64,000 nt of DNA from the NCBI GenBank assembly GCA_009779995.1, contig WRDW01000005.1, forward strand, positions 1 through 64,000. The letters run 5' to 3'. Position 1 is the stretch's first letter. The number at the start of each line of letters is the position of its first letter. Shown piece after piece: positions 1 through 6,637 of this stretch. Source of the stretch: Oscillospiraceae bacterium. GTDB taxonomy: Bacteria; Bacillota; Clostridia; Oscillospirales; Acutalibacteraceae. The notes under the pieces were generated by a model. That model did not search any database, was not told the DNA's origin, and saw only the letters and a list, made by a program, of their open reading frames with translations. The position numbers and the translations under genes are program-made.

Positions 1-165
1 CAGCGTGAGCAAAACCGCCGCGAGGGTGGCTGCGGCGAACGCGAAGGGGTAGATCCCAGGCTGCCAGTTGACATACACGTCGTAGTACCAGAGCAGGGCG
101 GCGGCCAAAGCCGCCGTCAGGCCCAGGGCCGCGAGGGAGGTTAAGATGCTGGTCTGCTTTTTCAT
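1..165 (-). CDS. Small membrane protein, C-terminus cut by window edge
   Basis: The reading frame starts at an ATG at 165 with a good ribosome site (GGAGG six bases upstream) and runs off the left edge open, so only 55 residues are visible. It begins MKKQTSILTSL and holds a hydrophobic segment (about residues 8-24), a polar loop with WYYDVYVNWQPG, then a second hydrophobic segment up to the edge. This looks like a two-or-more-span integral membrane protein. It is too short to appear in the ORF track. I do not recognise the family, and function cannot be inferred from the fragment. Confidence 0.55.
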   Translation of the reverse strand, partial: MKKQTSILTSLAALGLTAALAAALLWYYDVYVNWQPGIYPFAFAAATLAAVLLTL

Positions 166-207
166 AGTGACCTCCGAATCTCTCTTATTCAATGTAATGA
201 ATAATAA

Positions 208-384
208 ATGAACCCGCTTAACCATCTGATGGATTGGGACATTTTTGAGGAGACGCTTGACAGGGTAAAGCCGGACAAGACGCGGGGCGGCAAGGGAGGG
301 AGGCCGCCGTATATCAGGTTTCCCCCCAAAGCACAACAGAAAAAACTCGGGAGGGCATTCGTCGCGCTGGCAAATGGAGAGTGA
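208..384 (+). pseudogene. Remnant of an IS5-type transposase N-terminus
   Basis: The 58-codon frame reads MNPLNHLMDWDIFEETLDRV followed by GGKGGRPPY. This matches the N-terminal pattern of IS5-group transposases, where a leucine-rich 'L..L.DW..FE' helix is followed by 'GGRPPYD' and then several hundred residues with the DDE core. Here the similarity stops right after GGRPPY, and the frame ends at a TGA lying on the junction with a toxin-cassette relic. It cannot be active. It suggests that an insertion element was truncated where the cassette array begins. Family assignment rests on this short motif only. Confidence 0.5.
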
Positions 385-407
385 GGGGAGCAACCGCTGC
401 TGCCGCT
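381..407. repeat. Relic of a third tandem toxin-cassette leader
   Basis: The segment GTGAGGGGAGCAACCGCTGC is nearly identical to the leader regions of the two neighbouring toxin cassettes (around 768-795 and 1116-1143). Sequence to its left is the transposase remnant, not a toxin frame. It therefore looks like the end of an older cassette copy whose toxin part was lost or replaced. Confidence 0.55.
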
Positions 408-536
408 TGGATCAACAGCTACCCCCGCCGCCTGCTCGGCGGCCTTTCCGCCAACTTCTTCGCTATCAGGTGCCGGCTGGACAATTAATGTTTCAATTCG
501 CCAATTCGCCTTATCTCCTTTTGGGCGAAATTTATC

Positions 537-565
537 TTGACAAATCGTGTCTATGGTGCTATACT
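537..565 (+). promoter_or_regulatory. Promoter of antisense RNA, cassette 1
   Basis: TTGACA (537-542), 17-bp spacer, TATACT (560-565): a near-consensus housekeeping promoter pointing toward the terminator hairpin at 630-670. The same promoter recurs 340 bp downstream in cassette 2. Confidence 0.8.
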
Positions 566-571
566 GTTCAC

Positions 572-674
572 GAGGGGTGGCGCTGCGTTAGGCAGACGGC
601 CTTCCTCCCCTCGTTATGCTACGTGATGGAAGTAACCGCCCAGGCTGGTCAGGCTTAGGGGCGGTTACTTCTTG
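572..674 (+). ncRNA. Candidate antitoxin antisense RNA, cassette 1
   Basis: An RNA of about 100 nt is predicted from the promoter at 537-565 to the hairpin AAGTAACCGCC / GGCGGTTACTT (630-640 / 660-670), followed by CTTGTT. Its 5' part folds on its own: CGAGGGG near 571 pairs with CCCCTCG near 607-613. It contains no convincing reading frame. It lies opposite the 3' end of the toxin gene at 665-745, so the two transcripts overlap at the terminator. This is the arrangement of the TxpA/RatA and BsrG/SR4 type I systems of Bacillus. Ends are inferred. Confidence 0.65.
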
Positions 675-745
675 TTGCCACGTATGGTCATGAGGTACCC
701 TGTCGCAATCACGAGGAATGCTAAGATGTAAATCTCTATGCTCAT
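665..745 (-). CDS. Small hydrophobic toxin-like peptide, cassette 1 (type I TA)
   Basis: A 26-residue peptide, MSIEIYILAFLVIATGYLMT then IRGNKK. It has one membrane-spanning segment (residues about 4-21) and a short basic tail, the layout of type I toxins such as TxpA and the 'holin-like toxin' families. The ribosome site AAAGGGGGTGA lies just upstream of the ATG, inside a small hairpin with a GAAA loop. The TAA stop is embedded in the terminator hairpin shared with the opposing RNA. Two other copies in the window keep the ATGY motif in the membrane segment. It is too short for the ORF track. Toxicity is inferred from architecture. Confidence 0.7.
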   Translation of the reverse strand: MSIEIYILAFLVIATGYLMTIRGNKK

Positions 746-807
746 ACAGTCTCACCCCCTTTCGGAAGTGAGGGGAGTAACCGCCGCTGCCGCGCAGCGC
801 CGCTTAC

Positions 808-836
808 ATTATACAATGCCCCCTTGAAAAATACAA
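808..836 (-). promoter_or_regulatory. Toxin promoter, cassette 1
   Basis: On the minus strand TTGTAT (831-836), 17-bp spacer, TATAAT (808-813). The -35 box lies inside a short palindrome (CCCCTTG...CAAGGGG) that is also present in cassette 2. The leader of about 55 nt leads to the ATG at 745. Confidence 0.75.
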
Positions 837-876
837 GGGGTTATTTCCGTTAATCGCCTTTTGGGCGAAATTTATC

Positions 877-905
877 TTGACAAATCATGTAGTTGGTGCT
901 ATACT
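877..905 (+). promoter_or_regulatory. Promoter of antisense RNA, cassette 2
   Basis: TTGACA (877-882), 17-bp spacer, TATACT (900-905), preceded by the palindrome TCGCCTTTTGGGCGA. Nearly identical to the cassette 1 promoter. Confidence 0.8.
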
Positions 906-911
906 GTTCAC

Positions 912-1016
912 GAGGGGTGGCGCTGCGGTAGCAGACGGCCTTCCTCCCCTCGCAAATTGTGCTAGTTTGCAAGAAGTAACCGCCCAGCCTGTCGGAGCTA
1001 GGGGCGGTTACTTCTT
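912..1016 (+). ncRNA. Candidate antitoxin antisense RNA, cassette 2
   Basis: Predicted RNA of about 105 nt with the same plan as cassette 1: a 5' hairpin (CGAGGGG with CCCCTCG), an extra small hairpin (GCAAA / TTTGC near 952-970), then the terminator hairpin AGAAGTAACCGCC / GGCGGTTACTTCT (972-1014). It opposes the 3' end of the toxin at 1008-1094. Ends are inferred from the promoter and the hairpin. Confidence 0.65.
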
Positions 1017-1094
1017 ACTGCCGTGGATGGACAGGATATAACCGGTTGCGACTACAAGGAAAGCCAGGATGTAGAGCGCGAAGTTTGCGTCCAT
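1008..1094 (-). CDS. Small hydrophobic toxin-like peptide, cassette 2 (type I TA)
   Basis: A 28-residue peptide starting MDANFALYILAFLVVATGY and ending in HGSKK. It shares the core YILAFLV.ATGY and the basic tail with the cassette 1 peptide, and the differences are mostly conservative, so both appear to be under selection as proteins. The ribosome site (AAAGGGGGTGAG) sits in a hairpin with a GAAA loop. The stop codon lies in the shared terminator hairpin. Single membrane span at residues about 5-22. Role as a toxin is inferred from the architecture. Confidence 0.7.
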   Translation of the reverse strand: MDANFALYILAFLVVATGYILSIHGSKK

Positions 1095-1155
1095 CTTTCT
1101 CACCCCCTTTCGGGAGCAAGGGGAGCAACCGCCGCTGCCGCGCAGCGCCGCCTAT

Positions 1156-1184
1156 ATTATACAATGCCCCCTTGTAAAATACAA
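1156..1184 (-). promoter_or_regulatory. Toxin promoter, cassette 2
   Basis: Minus-strand TTGTAT (1179-1184), 17-bp spacer, TATAAT (1156-1161), again with the -35 box inside a CCCCCTTGTA...TACAAGGGGG palindrome. Confidence 0.75.
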
Positions 1185-1236
1185 GGGGGTTTGGGAATTT
1201 AGTTGGGGTTAGAGAAGAGGGGTGAGTAGCTCTTTT

Positions 1237-2130
1237 TCAGTTGATAGTTACGTTCCCAAAGCCATAACCGACAAAACTATTTTTTCCGCTCTCAGATGTT
1301 CCCTTTTCCCACACTCTCCCTTTCAAAACATATCTAAATTCTATTTTTTCCACTCCTACTACATTTAACTTAAGTTCATACGGTTCCATATCGCCATCTA
1401 GCTCGATTCTTTTGATCTCACTCCCATCGCCTGTAATCAATAGCTCCGCGCTAGCTTTTGCTAAGGAATCAATATGCCCTATGATGCCAGTAATCGTCTT
1501 ATATTCCTCTTTTAATATGTAACTAGCAATTGTTGATTTTTCCGAAGCGTCCTCTTGTAAGCTCCATGTCATACCATTACGGTACTCCACAGAATTCATT
1601 TGAAAATAATCAAATCCATCACCATAACCTGGTGGGAATTTGTGATAGGGACCTCCTGATGTATGTATCTCTTGTGCTGCTTGAAAAAAAGGTTTTGGTC
1701 CAACGAAAGGCCAATTTTTTTTCAAGAAGAAAACACCTAATAGAATTAAGAACACCAGGAGAAAGAGCAAGATACCTTTTGCCATCCACCTTGCATCCTT
1801 GGTTTCATTTTCACCTTCTCCTTCTGCTCCAAATTTCATTTTGAAAAATTCTAAATTGAATTTAAACTTTTTGGGTTGACTTGTGGTTGGTGTTTGTGGG
1901 TTGCTTGGTGCTGGCAAAGTGGGGTTTACATGAGAAGCTAGAGAAGCTGGCTGTTGAGGTTTATAGCGAATGGTCGTAAAGCTATCGCCATCCCCATTTC
2001 GAACATACTCCGGAAGATCATTCCCCCAGAAGGGATAAGTCGTTTTGGTTACTTCATCACGGTAATACCAATCGGGTTGATGCCTATGATCCTCCATCTC
2101 TCCTGTAAAAGGGTTCCTGCACGTAACCAT
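1237..2130 (-). CDS. Membrane-anchored protein with NPCBM-like C-terminal domain
   Basis: Protein of 297 residues, more AT-rich than its neighbours. Residues 1-100 are polar and proline/threonine rich with no signal peptide; a single hydrophobic span follows (about 115-137, LLFLLVFLILLGVFFL, then KK). The C-terminal 150 residues resemble the NPCBM carbohydrate-binding fold: '..VEYRNGMTW', then 'YKTITGIIGHIDS', then 'LLITGDG' and a closing 'VVGVEKIEFRY'. I see no catalytic domain. The predicted topology places the N-terminal part in the cytoplasm and the NPCBM-like domain outside. Start: ATG with AAGGAG upstream. The domain name is based on pattern recognition and is the least certain part. 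Confidence 0.6.
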   Translation of the reverse strand: MVTCRNPFTGEMEDHRHQPDWYYRDEVTKTTYPFWGNDLPEYVRNGDGDSFTTIRYKPQQPASLASHVNPTLPAPSNPQTPTTSQPKKFKFNLEFFKMKFGAEGEGENETKDARWMAKGILLFLLVFLILLGVFFLKKNWPFVGPKPFFQAAQEIHTSGGPYHKFPPGYGDGFDYFQMNSVEYRNGMTWSLQEDASEKSTIASYILKEEYKTITGIIGHIDSLAKASAELLITGDGSEIKRIELDGDMEPYELKLNVVGVEKIEFRYVLKGRVWEKGTSESGKNSFVGYGFGNVTIN

Positions 2131-2209
2131 ATGCCATTCTCCTTGTATCTAATGGGATTTTCATTTGTCATTATACGACAACTCTTCCCAAAAATCAAGG
2201 GGTTTATTC

Positions 2210-3703
2210 CTAAAATTTTACTTTTTTAAACCGCCAATACGCCTCCCGCCACGCCTCCCCGTCATCCACCCCATACACATCCAAATCAAAGCTGCCCCGC
2301 ACAACCTCGCGGGCCTGCCTCAAGTCGGCGACCTCGCCCTGGGCGATCATCTGCGCGAGCAGATTCCCCAGCACGGTGGCCTCCGCGGGCCCGGCCAAAA
2401 CGGGTATCCCGCAGGCCCTCGCGGTCATTTTGCACAGCAGGCCGTCCTTCACGCCGCCGCCCATCACGTGCAGGGCATTGTAGCGTTTGCCGGTGCAAAG
2501 CTCAAGCTTTTCGAGGGTCGCGCGGTATTTCATCGCCAGGGATTCGTAGATGCAGCGCACGGTTTCGCCGACGGAACCCGGCGGGGTCTGGCCGGTCTTT
2601 GTGCAATATGCTGAGATGCGTTCCGGCACATTGCCATGGGCGATGAACGCGGGGTCGTCCGGGTCGATGAAGCGGGCGAAGGGCGGTGCCTCCAGGGCCA
2701 GGCGCTCCAGGTCGGCGTAGCTGTAGCTGTAGCTGTGCCTGTTCCAGTGGCGGCGGGACTCCTGGATGAGCCACAGCCCGGTGATGTTCTTGAGGAAGCG
2801 CGTTTTGCCGAAGCCGCTCTCGTTCGTTATGCTGTAGGAAAAGCTCTTATCGTTCACGATGGGCCTGTCCAGCTCCGTGCCGAAGAGGCTCCAGGTGCCG
2901 GAACTGATGAAGGCGAACTCTGAGCCATAGAGGTTCGCCTTGGCGAAATCGTCCTGCGCCGCTGGCACCGCGCACACGGCGGAGCCGGTGTCGTGGCCGC
3001 AGACGGAGATAACAGGCACGGGGCCGAGGCCGGTCTCGTCCTGGATTTCGGGTAGCAGCGTGCCCAGAACTGTGCCTGAAGGCACGATTTCGCCGAAGAG
3101 CTCTCGCGGCAGGCCCAGTTTATCGAATATGAGAGATGACCAGTCGCCGGTATGCACGTTCAAAAGCTGCGTCGTGCGCGCGATGGAGCTCTCCGTGGCC
3201 ATCGCGCCGGTGAGGAAATAGCCCAGCAGGTCCGGCAGCATCAGCAGGCTTTTGGCCTGATCGAGCACTTCCGGGCGCTGCGATTTGAGCGCGTACAGCT
3301 GGTAAATCGTATTGAAAGGCAGGCGCTGCAGGCCGGTTTCGTCGTAGAGCGCCCTGGGTGTAAGGAGCTTGTCCACCTCTTCGATGACGCCATTTGTCCT
3401 GCTGTCACGGTAGTGAATTGGATTTTCCAGCAGCAGCCCGCGCCTGTCCAGCAGGCCGAAGTCCACGCCCCAGGTGTCGATGCCTATGGCGGTGATTTCA
3501 TGCTGCGATGCTTTCGCCAGCCCGGTTTTGATTTCATGCAGCAGCCGCAGGATGTCCCAGTACAGCGTGCCGTTTACGCGCACGGCGTCGTTGGAGAAGC
3601 GGTGCAGCTCGTCCAGGGTGATGGCATGGCCGTCCCAGCGGCCGAGCATCACCCGGCCGCCGGAGGCCCCCAGATCGATCGCTATGTAATTTTTCTCACA
3701 CAT
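2210..3703 (-). CDS. rhaB: Rhamnulokinase-type FGGY sugar kinase
   Basis: FGGY-family carbohydrate kinase of about 497 residues, the normal length. The N-terminus has the phosphate-binding strand IAIDLGASGGRVMLG, then GIDTWGVDFGLLD and YRDSRT, typical of rhamnulokinases; the C-terminal ATPase lobe has GHDTGSAVCAVPA, SSGTWSLFG and NALHVMGGGVKDGLLCKMTA. It would phosphorylate L-rhamnulose (or a similar deoxyketose such as L-fuculose) with ATP in the cytoplasm. The upstream FucU-type mutarotase overlaps its start. The track starts at a TTG (3712); I prefer the ATG at 3703, but ribosome-site spacing does not settle this. No isomerase or aldolase is visible nearby, so the exact sugar is open. Confidence 0.85.
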   Translation of the reverse strand: MCEKNYIAIDLGASGGRVMLGRWDGHAITLDELHRFSNDAVRVNGTLYWDILRLLHEIKTGLAKASQHEITAIGIDTWGVDFGLLDRRGLLLENPIHYRDSRTNGVIEEVDKLLTPRALYDETGLQRLPFNTIYQLYALKSQRPEVLDQAKSLLMLPDLLGYFLTGAMATESSIARTTQLLNVHTGDWSSLIFDKLGLPRELFGEIVPSGTVLGTLLPEIQDETGLGPVPVISVCGHDTGSAVCAVPAAQDDFAKANLYGSEFAFISSGTWSLFGTELDRPIVNDKSFSYSITNESGFGKTRFLKNITGLWLIQESRRHWNRHSYSYSYADLERLALEAPPFARFIDPDDPAFIAHGNVPERISAYCTKTGQTPPGSVGETVRCIYESLAMKYRATLEKLELCTGKRYNALHVMGGGVKDGLLCKMTARACGIPVLAGPAEATVLGNLLAQMIAQGEVADLRQAREVVRGSFDLDVYGVDDGEAWREAYWRFKKVKF

Positions 3704-4124
3704 CCGCAACAACGCCCTTTTTCAAAATGACATTCGCGTAGAGCTCGGTCTCCCCCGTGGCGACGACGGCGTAGGCCTCCTTCGCCCTGTCGTAGAACGC
3801 GAAGCGCTCCACCAGCTCCACGTGGCGGTCGCCCTCCCGGCGCAGGATGCACTTGCTGTACTCCTGCCAGATGGGCGGGCGGATGGACGGGTCGCCGGTG
3901 TCCATCAGCGCCACGGGGCACTCCACGAAGCCGTCCAGGGGGAAGTACAGCAGGATGGCGTCCAGCAGCGCGGGGATGCCGTGGCCGTCGGCCCGCACGA
4001 GGCGCTGCGCCAGGGAGGCCGAGGGGAAGTTCGCGTCGCCGAGGACGAGCTCGTCGCCGTGGCCCATCTCGCTCAGGGTGGCGAGCAGCGCCGGGGAGAG
4101 GATGGGCGGGATATTTTTCAGCAT
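3696..4124 (-). CDS. fucU: RbsD/FucU-family sugar mutarotase
   Basis: 142 residues, normal for the L-fucose mutarotase branch of the RbsD/FucU family. The signature MGHGDELVLGDANFP near residue 20 carries the catalytic histidine and aspartate, and the C-terminal FYDRAKEAYAVVATGE is the typical end of FucU (Tyr plus the T-G-E turn). The enzyme interconverts sugar anomers so that downstream kinases or isomerases get the right form. The stop codon overlaps the start region of the rhamnulokinase, so the two are translationally coupled. Specificity for fucose over rhamnose or ribose cannot be read from the sequence. Confidence 0.85.
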   Translation of the reverse strand: MLKNIPPILSPALLATLSEMGHGDELVLGDANFPSASLAQRLVRADGHGIPALLDAILLYFPLDGFVECPVALMDTGDPSIRPPIWQEYSKCILRREGDRHVELVERFAFYDRAKEAYAVVATGETELYANVILKKGVVADV

Positions 4125-4153
4125 GGTAATGCCCCTTTCGCAGTATGATCAAG

Positions 4154-4783
4154 CTATTTTATGCGCTTCGGGCGGAAGATATGCGGCTCCAGCCACTGGA
4201 ATAGAAGCATTGCCAGCAGTGCGCAGGCGAGGCCCGCAAGAACCCCTCCAAGTATGTCCGTGGCGTAGTGCACGCCCAGGTACAGCCGCGAAAAGGCGAT
4301 CAGCGCCGCCAGCACAATCCCAATGTACGATACCCAGCGCGCGTTCCCCACCCATTCTTTTTTCGAGCCGAAACACCACGCCAGCGCCGCCGCGAGGGAG
4401 GCCCCCGTGTGCCCGGAGGGGAAGGACATGTCGCTGGGCATACTTTTGGCCAGCGCGCCGCCCGGGAACACAGCCCGGTACGCCTGCATCCACCAGTCGA
4501 TCTCCAGGTCATAGGGCCGCGGCCGGGCGAAGAGCGGCTTCATGGCGACATTGACGATGAGCAGCTGAAAAATCAGCGCGAAGACCATGATCAGCCCGAT
4601 TTTTCTCGTCTTCTTGAAAATCAGGAAGCCCACTGCCAGCGCGATCCAGAACCACCCGCTGTTGCCCAGCATGGTGACGAAGTTGAAGAACCAGTCCAGC
4701 GCGGGGCTGGTCCCAGGGCTGAACACGCGGCCTATCCACTGGAAGGCGGCGGCGTCGAAGGAAAGGAAGGGTTCGAAGAGCAT
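4154..4783 (-). CDS. PAP2-family membrane phosphatase
   Basis: 209 residues with about five membrane spans. The three catalytic motifs of the PAP2 superfamily are all present: KPLFARPRP (motif 1), PSGHTGAS (motif 2) and SRLYLGVHYATD (motif 3, with Arg, His and Asp). The likely role is dephosphorylation of a lipid pyrophosphate, such as undecaprenyl pyrophosphate recycling, or of another phospholipid at the membrane outer face. The ATG at 4783 has GGAGG upstream, placed directly after the left inverted repeat of the neighbouring four-helix-bundle unit, so the insertion stops just short of the ribosome site. Confidence 0.85.
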   Translation of the reverse strand: MLFEPFLSFDAAAFQWIGRVFSPGTSPALDWFFNFVTMLGNSGWFWIALAVGFLIFKKTRKIGLIMVFALIFQLLIVNVAMKPLFARPRPYDLEIDWWMQAYRAVFPGGALAKSMPSDMSFPSGHTGASLAAALAWCFGSKKEWVGNARWVSYIGIVLAALIAFSRLYLGVHYATDILGGVLAGLACALLAMLLFQWLEPHIFRPKRIK

Positions 4784-4794
4784 GAGTGGCCTCC

Positions 4795-4829
4795 AATGCT
4801 GAATTATGAATGCTGAATGCTGAATTATT
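4795..4829. repeat. Left 35-bp inverted repeat of the four-helix-bundle unit
   Basis: Perfect reverse complement of 5190-5224. It contains two AATGCTGA units around an ATTATGA unit and supplies the stop codon of the gene inside. Confidence 0.9.
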
Positions 4830-5175
4830 TTTTCTGCGACTTACATATTGCTGTCAATAGCCGCAGAATCTCTTGGCAGTCCTTATTTATGCTTTCGTAC
4901 TCTTTTTGCTCCAGCTCTTTGCTTGCATACATTATATCAAGCCAATATTCTGTTTCACTTGCTTCCTTCAGAGCTATACTCATTTTTGCATAGAAGTCTG
5001 GTTTGCTCTGTCCGCGTACCGCCTCTTTCACATTGGCGCCTATACTGGTTCCGCTACGTAAAAGCTGTCTACATAAATCATATTCAACTTTTCTCAGCCG
5101 AAGAAGCTTATACAGCCGAATAATCCGAATAGCAAAGGTTCTACTTTTGTCTACGATAATATTTCCATCAGCCAC
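4825..5175 (-). CDS. Four-helix-bundle (S23 / IVS-type) protein
   Basis: 116 residues of the 'four helix bundle protein' family, originally found in 23S rRNA intervening sequences and related in fold to the Avd accessory protein of diversity-generating retroelements. The family core is clear: RSGTSIGANVKEA (residues about 41-53), then SKPDFYAKMSIALKEASETEYWL. It is entirely helical and basic, consistent with nucleic-acid binding in a homopentameric barrel. GTG start with AGGAGGATAGTTT in front. The gene fills a unit bounded by perfect inverted repeats, so it is the only candidate for a function tied to those repeats. Molecular function of the family is not established. Confidence 0.85.
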   Translation of the reverse strand: MADGNIIVDKSRTFAIRIIRLYKLLRLRKVEYDLCRQLLRSGTSIGANVKEAVRGQSKPDFYAKMSIALKEASETEYWLDIMYASKELEQKEYESINKDCQEILRLLTAICKSQKK

Positions 5176-5189
5176 AAACTATCCTCCTA

Positions 5190-5224
5190 AATAATTCAGC
5201 ATTCAGCATTCATAATTCAGCATT
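5190..5224. repeat. Right 35-bp inverted repeat of the four-helix-bundle unit
   Basis: Perfect reverse complement of the left repeat. Its outer end, read on the minus strand, forms the TGA stop of the Gfo/Idh gene (5224-5226). Confidence 0.9.
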
Positions 5225-6480
5225 CAAAACGCCTCCCCGCAGACCTCCTCCAGGCACCACATCCCCCGCTCGAAGGTCTCACGGTCTATCCACATGCCGT
5301 TGGTGAAATCCGGCACGGGCACCGGCGCGCCGCCCATGGCCGCGCTTTGCTCGCTCAAACAGGTGATGGCCATCCAGGCGGCTGTGTCATAGACGTCGAT
5401 TGGGGGGGCAACTTGACGTTGCACTGCATCTACAAATGCCGACAAAACCAGGTAGTCCATCCCGCCGTGCCCGCCGAAGTGTACGCCCTCGTCGTGGTAG
5501 GCCTTCCAAAGGGGGTGCTCGTACTTCTCGATGTAGTCGCTGAAGTATTCCCAATCGCCTGTCCAGCTGGAATGCGGCGAGACGCCGTCGATGTGGATGG
5601 CGTCGCCGAAGGGGGCCTCCAGGAAGATGCCCTTCGTGCCCTGGATGCAGTAGTCGCGGCTGTAGGGCCGGGGCAGAGTGCAGTCGTGCGTCAGGCGTAT
5701 GGTCTCGCCGTTGGCGCAGGCGATGAGGGTATCCACGATGTCGCCCTCATTGAAGACTTGATTTGCCAGGTAGTAATCCGGGCCCTTCTCTCTCACGATA
5801 AACTCATGCAGGCCCCGGGCTTTCGAAGCCACGCTGTTGACTGCCAAAAAGCGATTGCCTCTATTGATGCGCAGTAATTTCGCAATCGGCCCGAGCTGGT
5901 GCGTGGGGTAGAGCTCCCCGTTGCGTCCAATAAAGTTGCGCAGCCGCCCGTGGCGATTTTCTTTCCCGTAGCCGATCTCGTCGCGCAGATCGTGGCGGTA
6001 GCCGCCCTCGCAGTGCACGATCTCCCCGAAGATGCCCTGCCGCGCCATGTTGAACAGTGCCATTTCTTTTCTGTCGTAGCAGCAGTTCTCCAGCAGCATA
6101 CAGAACCTGCCTGTTTCTTCAGAGGCGCGCACCATCTGCCAGCACTCCTCCGTGCTCGCTGCCCCGCCGACCTCTATCGCCACGTCGCAGCCCGCGCGCA
6201 TGGCGTCCACGGCGATGCGCCCGTGGGTGATCCACGTGGAGCAGCACAGCACGGCGTCGAGGTTCTCTTTCGAGAGCATCTCTCTGTGATTGCGATATAC
6301 AGCTGGCGTTATGCCCGTCTTCTCTTCCACGATCTTTGCGGCTTCCTGTGCCCTGTCCTCGTAGACGTCGCACACGGCGGGCACAGCCACGCCCGCGATG
6401 CTGAGCATCTCGCGCATCTGCCCCCTGCCGCGCCCGCCGAGCCCTACGCAGCCGATGCGGATGGTTTTTATCTCGTTCAT
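5224..6480 (-). CDS. Gfo/Idh/MocA oxidoreductase, GH109-like
   Basis: 418 residues. The N-terminal Rossmann domain binds NAD(P) through IRIGCVGLGGRGRGQ, and the second domain has ELYPTHQLGP and the glycine/histidine-rich GGHGGMDYLV. These last two motifs are hallmarks of GH109 enzymes, which use bound NAD+ to hydrolyse alpha-N-acetylgalactosaminides by oxidation and elimination. A cytoplasmic location is likely, as no signal peptide is present. Neighbouring sugar genes (FucU, RhaB) fit a role in breaking down host or plant glycans. Its TGA stop is provided by the inverted repeat of the four-helix-bundle unit, so the original C-terminus may have differed by a few residues. Substrate is not provable from sequence. 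Confidence 0.8.
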   Translation of the reverse strand: MNEIKTIRIGCVGLGGRGRGQMREMLSIAGVAVPAVCDVYEDRAQEAAKIVEEKTGITPAVYRNHREMLSKENLDAVLCCSTWITHGRIAVDAMRAGCDVAIEVGGAASTEECWQMVRASEETGRFCMLLENCCYDRKEMALFNMARQGIFGEIVHCEGGYRHDLRDEIGYGKENRHGRLRNFIGRNGELYPTHQLGPIAKLLRINRGNRFLAVNSVASKARGLHEFIVREKGPDYYLANQVFNEGDIVDTLIACANGETIRLTHDCTLPRPYSRDYCIQGTKGIFLEAPFGDAIHIDGVSPHSSWTGDWEYFSDYIEKYEHPLWKAYHDEGVHFGGHGGMDYLVLSAFVDAVQRQVAPPIDVYDTAAWMAITCLSEQSAAMGGAPVPVPDFTNGMWIDRETFERGMWCLEEVCGEAF

Positions 6481-6576
6481 GATGATCCGCCTTTTGCTTA
6501 TTATATATGAATTATACTATAGAATGGGGCGGTGCGCAAGGGGGGAAATAAAAATTAAAATCTCGCAAAAATCCAG

Positions 6577-6605
6577 TTGACACGATAGCTGAATTCGGGT
6601 ATAAT
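6577..6605 (+). promoter_or_regulatory. Promoter of the Phd/RelE-type TA operon
   Basis: TTGACA (6577-6582), 17-bp spacer, TATAAT (6600-6605): full consensus boxes, 32 bp ahead of the antitoxin start. Confidence 0.85.
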
Positions 6606-6637
6606 ATTGTTATAACTAGAGATGGAGGGTACGCGAA

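Larger units (their letters stand above)
4795..5224. mobile_element. 430-bp unit: four-helix-bundle gene between perfect 35-bp inverted repeats
   Basis: The left end (4795-4829) begins AATGCTGAATTATGAATGC and the right end (5190-5224) is its exact reverse complement over 35 bp. Each end is built from small units (AATGCTGA, ATTATGA), like a minisatellite. The only gene inside is the four-helix-bundle protein; its TAA stop lies in the left repeat and its ribosome site directly follows the right one. The unit lies between the Gfo/Idh gene, whose TGA stop is in the right repeat, and the ribosome site of the PAP2 gene. No transposase is encoded. Confidence 0.75.

Noticed and set aside
374-658. 94-residue plus-strand ORF in the ORF track
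   Set aside because: It runs through the antisense RNA promoter, its hairpin and the toxin stop region; no ribosome site and repetitive composition. The promoter and hairpin structure explains the sequence better.
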